A DNA stretch of 23,052 nucleotides. Source: SZUA-186 sp041552135 (GTDB lineage: Bacteria > Pseudomonadota > Gammaproteobacteria > UBA9214). Where the stretch lies: assembly GCA_041552135.1 (NCBI GenBank), contig JBFELL010000026.1, positions 1-23,052 on the forward strand. The letters run 5' to 3'. This document shows, piece after piece, positions 14,871-23,052 of the stretch (position 1 is the stretch's first letter; each line of letters opens with the position of its first letter). Made by a program: the position numbers and the translations under genes. The notes below the pieces were generated by a model. It saw only the letters and a list, made by a program, of their open reading frames with translations, was not told where the DNA came from and made no database searches.

Positions 14871-15830
14871 ATGCACGCAACCTTGCCACTGCTGAAACAG
14901 GGCAACTTCCCGGCCATACGCCGCGATCGACTGCAGACCCTGCAGGTCAATCTGGGTTATCGCTGCAACCAGTCCTGCCTGCACTGCCACGTCAACGCCG
15001 GCCCCACGCGCAAGGAGATCATGACGGACGAGACCATTGATGCTGTCATCCGCTACCTGTCGGGCGCGGCACTTGCCAGCCTTGACCTCACCGGCGGAGC
15101 CCCTGAACTGAATCCCGGATTCCGGCGACTGGTCAGTGCGGCACGGGAGATGGCCATGCACGTCATCGACCGCTGCAACCTGACCGTGCTGCTGGAGCCT
15201 GGCCAGGGGGATACAGCCGAATTCCTTGCAGAGAATCAGGTAGAGATTGTTGCTTCGCTTCCCTGTTACCAGAAGGATAATGTGGAAGCACAGCGCGGCA
15301 AGGGTGTATACGACGACAGTATTCGCGCCCTGCAGCGACTGAATGCACTCGGTTATGGCCAGCCAGGCAGCGGCCTGGAGCTCAAGCTGATGTACAACCC
15401 GCAGGGGCCTGACCTGCCGCCGCCGCAGGCGGCTCTGGAGCGTGATTACCGCAAGTACCTGTTTGATACCTTCGGTATTCGCTTCAACCGCCTGCTGACG
15501 CTGGCCAACATGCCGATCAAGCGTTTCGGCAGCATGCTGGTCTCGAAGGGGCGGTTCGACGACTACATGCAGTTGCTGCGCGGCGCTCACCGGGACGAGA
15601 ACCTCGAGCAGGTCATGTGCAGGAGCCTGCTCAGCGTCGACTGGCAGGGCTATGTCTATGATTGCGACTTCAACCAGATGCTCGACCTGCCCGCCGGGGT
15701 GAGCGGCAGTGACAGAATGCACCTGTCACAGCTTGCGGGCCGTGATATCACGGGCAGCGGGATCGCCGTCGCCGATCACTGCTATGGCTGCACGGCCGGA
15801 CAGGGCTCAGGCTGCAGCGGTGCCTTCTAG
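14871..15830 (+). CDS. arsS: Radical SAM protein of the ArsS / rSAM-selenodomain family (Cys form)
   Basis: 319 residues; GGAGG ten bases before the ATG. The radical SAM cluster motif is CNQSCLHC (Cys32, Cys36, Cys39), followed by HVNAGPTRKE and DLTGGAPELNPGF. The middle (LPCYQKDNVEAQRGKGVYDDSI) and the C-terminal DUF3641 domain with Cys250, YVYDCDFNQML (Cys265) and HCYGCTAGQGSGC (Cys304, Cys307, Cys315) identify TIGR04167. Many members carry selenocysteine in this C-terminal domain; all positions here are TGC. ArsS in other organisms couples a 5'-deoxyadenosyl group to dimethylarsenite during arsenosugar biosynthesis. No arsM methyltransferase is in the window, so the substrate remains unproven. 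The gene follows the flavoprotein by 28 bases and precedes the two associated glycosyltransferases. Confidence 0.92.
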   Translation: MHATLPLLKQGNFPAIRRDRLQTLQVNLGYRCNQSCLHCHVNAGPTRKEIMTDETIDAVIRYLSGAALASLDLTGGAPELNPGFRRLVSAAREMAMHVIDRCNLTVLLEPGQGDTAEFLAENQVEIVASLPCYQKDNVEAQRGKGVYDDSIRALQRLNALGYGQPGSGLELKLMYNPQGPDLPPPQAALERDYRKYLFDTFGIRFNRLLTLANMPIKRFGSMLVSKGRFDDYMQLLRGAHRDENLEQVMCRSLLSVDWQGYVYDCDFNQMLDLPAGVSGSDRMHLSQLAGRDITGSGIAVADHCYGCTAGQGSGCSGAF

Positions 15831-15888
15831 CCCGTGCGCATGACTGTACCCCTGATCATCATTCCCGCGGTGAAGAAGGTCCACTCTG

Positions 15889-16590
15889 ATGGCGGCTGAG
15901 ACGGTGCGCCTCGCTGTCATTGTGCCGGCCCTTAACGAGGCCGCTGCGATCGGGAGCACGCTGGCATCACTGCAAGCGATGCGCCGGCGCGGTCACGAGA
16001 TCATCGTGGTCGATGGCGGGAGCAGCGACGCCACGGCCGATATCGCAGGTCCCCTGGCCGACCGGGTACTGCATGCCCCGCGCGGGCGTTCACGCCAGCT
16101 GCAGGCAGGCGCCGGGGCGGCACATGGGGATATTCTCTGGTTCCTGCATGCTGACACCGGCGTGCCGGCCGACAGCGACCGGCACATCATTCACGCCCTG
16201 CTGGGCGGCAAGCGCAAATGGGGCCGTTTCGATATCCGCTTTCCCCATGGGGGGCTGCGCATGCAGCTGGTCGCCGCCAGCATGAACCTGCGCTCCCGCC
16301 TCACCGGGATCGCGACCGGCGACCAGGGCATCTTCGTCAGTCGCGACCTGTTCGAGCAGGTCAACGGCTACCCGGACATACCGCTGATGGAGGACATTGC
16401 CCTGAGCCGGTCACTGCGCAGACAATCCCGACCTGCCTGTCTGCGGAGCGTGCTGGAGACCTCGCCGCGGCGCTGGCAGGCACGCGGATACCTGCGCACC
16501 GTAGTGCTGATGTGGGGCCTGCGCCTGGGTTATTTTCTCGGTGTCGCACCGGATACCCTGGCGAAATACTACGGGGCAGGGCCGCGGTGA
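15889..16590 (+). CDS. Glycosyltransferase 2, rSAM/selenodomain-associated (TIGR04283 type)
   Basis: 233 residues. It is a GT-A fold family 2 enzyme: VIVPALNEAAAI (10-21), VDGGSSDAT (41-49) for the nucleotide, LHADTGVP (86-93) as the metal-binding acidic motif, TGDQGIFV (143-150), MEDIALSRSL (167-176) with the likely catalytic acidic residue, and TSPRRWQARG. It also has the short length and the C-terminal WGLRLGYFLGVAP typical of TIGR04283. The family is defined by co-occurrence with the radical SAM protein encoded just upstream and with the next gene. It should transfer a sugar or nucleotide-sugar moiety in the same pathway. Its stop overlaps the GTG start of the next gene. Confidence 0.93.
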   Translation: MAAETVRLAVIVPALNEAAAIGSTLASLQAMRRRGHEIIVVDGGSSDATADIAGPLADRVLHAPRGRSRQLQAGAGAAHGDILWFLHADTGVPADSDRHIIHALLGGKRKWGRFDIRFPHGGLRMQLVAASMNLRSRLTGIATGDQGIFVSRDLFEQVNGYPDIPLMEDIALSRSLRRQSRPACLRSVLETSPRRWQARGYLRTVVLMWGLRLGYFLGVAPDTLAKYYGAGPR

Positions 16591-17246
16591 AATACCCGGA
16601 TTGCCGTGTCCTGGTATTCGCCAAGGCGCCGCAGCCCGGCAGGGTCATGACGCGCCTTCACCCCGTGCTGGATCCCGCTGGCTGCGCCGACCTGCACGCC
16701 CGACTGGTGCGACTGACGCTGGACAAGCTGGCACGGGCGCAGCTGTGTCCGCTCGAACTCTGGTGCAGCCCGGACTGCGAAGACGAATTCTTCACCGCAT
16801 GCCGGCGGGACTACGCCCTCCGCCTGCATGAACAATCCGGCGACGACCTCGGTCTGCGCATGCACCATGCCATTCACGGCTCGCTGCAAAGCTGTGACGC
16901 CGTCGTCCTGATCGGTACCGACTGCCCGTCGCTGTCGGCGGCGGATATCGACGAGGCCCTTGGCATGCTGCTCGCAGGTACCGATGTCGTGCTCGGACCG
17001 GCAAGCGACGGCGGCTATTACCTGGTCGGCATGCGCGCCTCCCTGCGGCAGGTGTTCACCGATATCCCCTGGGGAAGCAGGGTTGTCATGGCGCACACGC
17101 TCGCGCGTATCCGGCAGCAGGGCAGAAACGTGCATTTGCTCGCCCGGCGCGACGACCTGGATACACCCGAGGACTACATGCGCCATGTTTCCCGGCAAGA
17201 CCGGGGCGCGGACACGTGTGCGGGCTTTTTGCCCAAGGGGAATTAG
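16587..17246 (+). CDS. Nucleotidyl/glycosyltransferase 1, rSAM/selenodomain-associated (TIGR04282 type)
   Basis: 219 residues from GTG at 16587, which overlaps the preceding stop (GTGA); this start places VLVFAKAPQPGR at the normal N-terminal position. Further conserved parts are GTDCPSL (110-116), VLGPASDGGYYLVG (135-148), PWGS (161-164) and DDLDTPED (189-196). The usual N-terminal PGxVKTRL reads PGRVMTRL, so the conserved lysine is Met21; this may weaken nucleotide binding or mark a different activity. It is the last gene of the seven-gene run, 140 bases before the DUF1269 gene. The family co-occurs with TIGR04283 and the radical SAM selenodomain protein, as here. Confidence 0.92.
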   Translation: MKYPDCRVLVFAKAPQPGRVMTRLHPVLDPAGCADLHARLVRLTLDKLARAQLCPLELWCSPDCEDEFFTACRRDYALRLHEQSGDDLGLRMHHAIHGSLQSCDAVVLIGTDCPSLSAADIDEALGMLLAGTDVVLGPASDGGYYLVGMRASLRQVFTDIPWGSRVVMAHTLARIRQQGRNVHLLARRDDLDTPEDYMRHVSRQDRGADTCAGFLPKGN

Positions 17247-17299
17247 CCGACGCCGTTCCGGTCAAATTACTGTTGCGCGACTGGTATTACCCGCAGTAT

Positions 17300-17323
17300 T
17301 GTCCTATAGAAATCAGTAGGACA
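17300..17323. promoter_or_regulatory. Perfect inverted repeat, candidate operator
   Basis: TGTCCTA (17300-17306) and TAGGACA (17317-17323) are exact reverse complements separated by ten bases, giving half-site centres 17 bases apart. It lies about 65 bases before the DUF1269 start in an AT-rich gap, with no T run after it, so an operator fits better than a terminator. I do not recognise the regulator. Confidence 0.4.
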
Positions 17324-17386
17324 TCATACGGGATATTATTAATCATACTTATGACCAGATGTACCTGAAAACCAAGGAGACAGGCA

Positions 17387-17896
17387 ATGAGACGACTGTA
17401 TTTTCTGTTACCCAGTGTCGACAGCGCAAAGACCATCGTCGATGAACTGCTGCTGGCACGCATCGAGGAACGCCACATCCATATTGCCGCTTCCGATCAC
17501 CATGCGCTGACCGAGGCAAACCTGCCGGAGGCCAATCTGTTGCAGGAAAGTGATTTTGTCCCGGCCGTGGAACGTGGACTGGCCGTCGGCGGCGCCACCG
17601 GCGTGCTGGCCGGCATCGCGGCCGTCACAACGGGTGGTCTCGCCCTGGCGGGTGGCGCCATCCTGGGAATCGGCCTCGCCGGTGCCGGTGTCGGTGCCTG
17701 GATCTCCGGCATGATCGGTATTTCCGCCCCGAGTACACGACTGAAGGAATTCGAGGACGCCATTGAAAAAGGCAGCCTGCTGATGATGGCCGACGTACCC
17801 AAGGCCCGCGTCGACGAGATCACCAAGCTGGTGAAGTCGCACCACCCGGAAGCGGATATCGAGGGCACGGAACCCGTCATCCCGGCATTCCCGTAA
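17387..17896 (+). CDS. DUF1269 family membrane-associated protein
   Basis: 169 residues, preceded by AAGGAG. Residues 1-65 form an alpha/beta part (RRLYFLLPSVDSAKTIVDELLLARIEERHIHI) resembling a small ferredoxin-like or general-stress fold. Residues 66-115 are a glycine- and alanine-rich double membrane segment (GLAVGGATGVLAGIAAV and GGAILGIGLAGAGVGAWISGMIG). The end has RLKEFEDAIEKGSLLMMADVPKARVDEI and HHPEADIEGTEPVIPAFP, conserved among DUF1269 proteins of gammaproteobacteria. Its function is unknown; similar proteins are often stress-linked. It has its own upstream gap with a candidate operator and ends at a convergent terminator, so it is probably a single-gene unit. Confidence 0.9.
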   Translation: MRRLYFLLPSVDSAKTIVDELLLARIEERHIHIAASDHHALTEANLPEANLLQESDFVPAVERGLAVGGATGVLAGIAAVTTGGLALAGGAILGIGLAGAGVGAWISGMIGISAPSTRLKEFEDAIEKGSLLMMADVPKARVDEITKLVKSHHPEADIEGTEPVIPAFP

Positions 17897-17922
17897 GCGC
17901 GGATTGCGCCCTGTCAGATCAA

Positions 17923-17954
17923 CACACCTCTCTCCCGTTCAGGGGGGAGGTGTG
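17923..17954. terminator. Bidirectional terminator hairpin between convergent genes
   Basis: CACACCTC (17923-17930) pairs perfectly with GAGGTGTG (17947-17954), with a partly pairing C/G-rich interior. The hairpin lies between the ends of the plus-strand DUF1269 gene and the minus-strand DUF7931 gene. T runs are poor on both sides (TTG on the minus strand), so termination may be only partial. Confidence 0.6.
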
Positions 17955-17986
17955 AAGTGCGGGTGACGGCATGCCCTCCAGTCACG

Positions 17987-18535
17987 CTAGAGGTGCAACC
18001 GCTTCATTTCCAGGTCGGGTTCACTGCGCTCCCAGACCTCCATGAAATATTTCTGCCAGTCCGCGGTCTTGCCGGGGGCATTGAAACAGGCAGTCCCCTC
18101 GTAACGCGCGGGTATACGCCGGTGCAGGTAGCCGGTCGTGTCAGCCAGCAGGAAGGTCTCGTGGAAATGCCGGTATTCAGCCGCCGGGCGGCGGAACTCG
18201 ATGGTGCTGCTCAGCTGGCGTGACAGTTCGATCAGGCGGTGCCCCCGCTGCACCGCCTGACGGGCATCCTGTATAAGGATCAGGAAGCGTGTCTGGCTGT
18301 GGCGGCGGGCGAAGTCTCTGACGGCATCGAGGAAGGCGGGCCGGTCATAGATCTCCGGCGACAGGTTTTCGGTATGCAGCAGCAGCAGGCGCTGCGCCTG
18401 GGCGGCGAGCCGTTGTGTGACCCCGGCGACCTCGCTGCGGCTGTCGGTCTCGAATTCTTCGCTGCTCGCGCCCAGCTGCAGGGTATCGAGCTCCAGCCCG
18501 GCGGAGGTCAGCCGGTTCGTGTCTCCAGCATCCAT
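17987..18535 (-). CDS. DUF7931 family protein
   Basis: 182 residues; AGGAG stands 7 bases before the ATG at 18535. Residues 35-120 resemble the fold of a phospholipase-D-like or regulatory alpha/beta unit: TQRLAAQAQRLLLLHTENLSPEIYDRPAFLDAVRDFARRHSQ...FLILIQD, then a GHRLIELSRQLSS helix. The C-terminal half has ETFLLADTTGYLHRRIPARYEGTACFN and ends with F-EVWERSEPD. I know this as a domain commonly encoded next to a GNAT acetyltransferase in gammaproteobacteria; no activity is established. It is the last gene of the acnA-purB-GNAT run, 23 bases after the acetyltransferase stop, and no signal or membrane segment is seen. Confidence 0.8.
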   Translation of the reverse strand: MDAGDTNRLTSAGLELDTLQLGASSEEFETDSRSEVAGVTQRLAAQAQRLLLLHTENLSPEIYDRPAFLDAVRDFARRHSQTRFLILIQDARQAVQRGHRLIELSRQLSSTIEFRRPAAEYRHFHETFLLADTTGYLHRRIPARYEGTACFNAPGKTADWQKYFMEVWERSEPDLEMKRLHL

Positions 18536-18558
18536 GGCATTACTCCTGTTGGTAGCAT

Positions 18559-18969
18559 TTAAGTATTACCGTGATCCAGGGACATTTCCATACTGATATG
18601 CCGGATACCCGCCTCGAGGTAAGGATCCCCACGAACACGGAAACCGGCGCGCCGGTACAGGGACTGCGCATTCTCCTGGGCATGCAGGTAGACCCGTCGA
18701 TACCCCGTCTCGCGCGCCGCAGCCAGTAACCCCTTCAGCATGGCCGTCCCGGCACCGCGTCCGCGCCAGGGCGCCAGCACCGCCATCCGGCCAATGCGCC
18801 CGTCGACATCGAGACGACCGGTGCCTACCACCTCACCCGCCGGGGTGAATGCCAGTACATGGATACAGTCGGTGTCGCGGCCATCCCATTCGAGCTGTGC
18901 AGGGATGCCCTGTTCGTCGATGAAGACCTGCTGGCGAATGGCGCGGACCTGCGCCATGTACTGCGGCAT
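18559..18969 (-). CDS. GNAT family N-acetyltransferase
   Basis: 136 residues from ATG 18969. GNAT motifs are VRAIRQQVFIDEQGIP near the N-terminus, GRIGRMAVLAPWRGRGAGTAML (58-79) with the acetyl-CoA loop RGRGAG, and NAQSLYRRAGFRVRG (105-119). It resembles the ElaA-like small acetyltransferases; the substrate is unknown. The frame stays open upstream and reads LSFRIVQTR before the Met, which looks like the natural first beta strand of the family. A CTG at 18996 with AGGTG seven bases before it could be the true start, 10 bases after the purB stop. The four-gene order suggests co-transcription with purB. Confidence 0.88.
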   Translation of the reverse strand: MPQYMAQVRAIRQQVFIDEQGIPAQLEWDGRDTDCIHVLAFTPAGEVVGTGRLDVDGRIGRMAVLAPWRGRGAGTAMLKGLLAAARETGYRRVYLHAQENAQSLYRRAGFRVRGDPYLEAGIRHISMEMSLDHGNT

Positions 18970-19006
18970 GCGGGTCTGTACAATCCGGAAGGACAGTGCC
19001 GCGCAC

Positions 19007-20374
19007 CTAGATGTCGCGGGCCTGCCGGCTGGCGTTGCCCGTGTAGCCGGCCGGTGTCAGCTGCGACAGCTCCGCCTTGACGGCATCCGGCAACTCGAGG
19101 CCGCTGATGAATGCCTGCAGGGTGGCCTGGTTGACCGCCTGGCCCCGGGTCAGGTCCTTGAGCTTCTCGTAGGGCTTCTCGATACCATAACGGCGCATCA
19201 CCGTCTGCAGGGCCTCTGCCAGCACTTCCCAGCTGGCATCCAGGTCCGCAGCGGTTCGCTGGCGGTTGATCTCCAGTTTGCCGATGCCCTTGAGGCAGGA
19301 CTCGCAGGCGATGATCACATGCGCAATCGCCACGCCGATATTGCGCAGCACGGTGGAGTCGCTCAGGTCGCGCTGCCAGCGGGAGACCGGCAGCTTCGCG
19401 GCCAGGTGGGACAGCAGGGCGTTGGCGATACCCAGGTTACCCTCGGCATTTTCGAAATCGATCGGGTTGACCTTGTGCGGCATGGTGGACGAGCCGACCT
19501 CGCCGGCGATCGTCTTTTGCCCGAAGTAGCCGAGCGAGATATAGCCCCAGACATCACGACAGAAATCGACAAGTATCGTGTTGAAACGCGCCTGGCAGTC
19601 AAACAGCTCGGCCATGAAATCATGCGGCTCGATCTGGGTGGTGTACGGGTTCATTTCCAGACCGATCCCGGCTATGAAATCACGCGACAGGGCGGGCCAG
19701 TCGACATCCGGATACGACACCAGATGGGCATTGAAGTTACCGACGGCGCCGTTCATCTTGCCAAGCATCGGAATGTTGGCCAGCTGGTCACGCTGGCGGT
19801 GCAGGCGTGCCGCAACGTTGGCCATTTCCTTGCCGACGGTCGTCGGCGAGGCCGTCTGCCCGTGGGTACGCGCCAGCATCGGCTCGTCGGCGTAGCGATG
19901 CGACAGATCGGTCACTGCACGGATGACATCATCCATCAGCGGCAGCAGCGACTGGTTGCGCGCCTCGCGCAGCATCAGCGCATAGGCCAGGTTGTTGATG
20001 TCCTCCGAGGTACAGGCAAAGTGGATGAATTCGCTGATGGCCTCCAGCTCCGCGTTGCCGGCGATTTTTTCCTTGAGGAAATACTCGACTGCCTTGACGT
20101 CGTGGTTGGTCGTGCGCTCGATGTTCTTGACGCGCTGGGCATCCTGTTCGCTGAACTTCTCGATGATGTCGTTAAGTACCCGCTCGGCATGGGAGCCGAG
20201 GGCCGGCACTTCACTGATACCTTCATGCCGGGCCAGTGCCTGCAACCAGCGCACCTCGACCAGTATGCGATGGCGGATCAGGCCGTATTCGCTGAAGATG
20301 GGGCGCAGGGATTGCGTCTTCGAACCGTAGCGGCCGTCGACAGGTGAAAGGGCGGTGAGTTGTGTCAGGTCCAT
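19007..20374 (-). CDS. purB: Adenylosuccinate lyase
   Basis: 455 residues, almost the same length as the E. coli enzyme. It cleaves SAICAR and adenylosuccinate, two steps of purine synthesis that release fumarate. It starts LTALSPVDGRYGSKT; TTNHDVKAVEYFLK, TSEDINN (122-128) and ARTHGQTASPTT with general-acid His171 follow. The flexible signature loop is GSSTMPHKVNPIDFENAEGN (294-313) with catalytic Ser295 or Ser296. The start follows the acnA stop by 19 bases, so it is the second gene of a minus-strand operon. The purB-acnA pairing is unusual in function, but both are housekeeping enzymes. Confidence 0.97.
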   Translation of the reverse strand: MDLTQLTALSPVDGRYGSKTQSLRPIFSEYGLIRHRILVEVRWLQALARHEGISEVPALGSHAERVLNDIIEKFSEQDAQRVKNIERTTNHDVKAVEYFLKEKIAGNAELEAISEFIHFACTSEDINNLAYALMLREARNQSLLPLMDDVIRAVTDLSHRYADEPMLARTHGQTASPTTVGKEMANVAARLHRQRDQLANIPMLGKMNGAVGNFNAHLVSYPDVDWPALSRDFIAGIGLEMNPYTTQIEPHDFMAELFDCQARFNTILVDFCRDVWGYISLGYFGQKTIAGEVGSSTMPHKVNPIDFENAEGNLGIANALLSHLAAKLPVSRWQRDLSDSTVLRNIGVAIAHVIIACESCLKGIGKLEINRQRTAADLDASWEVLAEALQTVMRRYGIEKPYEKLKDLTRGQAVNQATLQAFISGLELPDAVKAELSQLTPAGYTGNASRQARDI

Positions 20375-20393
20375 GAGTGGCTTCCCGTACGGT

Positions 20394-23052
<2,659 letters not shown>

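Noticed and set aside
13319..14950. 543-residue open frame on the minus strand
   Set aside because: It is antisense to the flavoprotein, which has clear catalytic motifs; the antisense product is rich in Q, A, G and D without any fold signature.
18740..20347. 535-residue open frame on the plus strand
   Set aside because: It runs antisense to purB and the acetyltransferase, both well supported; no ribosome site or family was seen.

Overview
The window looks like chromosome from a GC-rich gammaproteobacterium. The core genes (acnA, purB, dusA, aguA/aguB) resemble gammaproteobacterial versions, and several gene families fit free-living sulfur- or metal-associated lineages such as Chromatiales-like bacteria: a rhodanese remnant, a cytochrome b561/PepSY two-component operon, and an ArsS-type radical SAM cluster. 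The lineage is inferred from gene content only. Genes are densely packed, and no tRNA, rRNA, CRISPR array, IS element or prophage gene was seen.

Left end (1-4.5 kb, minus strand). A REP-like palindromic element sits at the very edge. Next to it is a decayed rhodanese gene with a frameshift after its start and an internal deletion that removed the catalytic half. A 67-residue acidic secreted protein follows, then a minus-strand run: BamE-like exported protein, agmatine deiminase (aguA), N-carbamoylputrescine amidase (aguB) and a type I-beta DAHP synthase. aguA and aguB together convert agmatine to putrescine; DAHP synthase opens the aromatic amino acid pathway.

Middle left (4.7-10.7 kb, plus strand). 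A tight operon encodes a four-histidine cytochrome b561-like membrane protein, a PepSY protein, an OmpR/PhoP-type response regulator (TTG start) and a PhoQ-like histidine kinase. It is followed by a 644-residue RTX protein that joins a LapA-type N-terminal retention module (with a PAAG motif matching LapG cleavage sites), a von Willebrand A domain and a type I secretion C-terminus. This miniature adhesin is the most unusual single protein here. After a 400-base gap comes a secreted protein with a VPxPA-type (PEP-CTERM-like) sorting tail.

Middle right (10.9-17.2 kb, plus strand). Seven tightly spaced or overlapping genes: dusA, a sterol-desaturase-family hydroxylase, a TVP38/DedA-like membrane protein, a MerA-like flavin disulfide oxidoreductase, an ArsS-family radical SAM protein (Cys form of a family that often carries selenocysteine), and the two glycosyltransferases known to travel with it (TIGR04283 and TIGR04282 types). 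This looks like a biosynthetic cluster, plausibly for arsenosugar- or related modified-sugar chemistry. Two of its enzymes lack residues that are usually conserved.

Right end (17.3-23 kb). A DUF1269 protein preceded by a perfect 7-10-7 inverted repeat faces, across a bidirectional hairpin, a minus-strand operon read acnA (cut by the window edge) - purB - GNAT acetyltransferase - DUF7931 protein.
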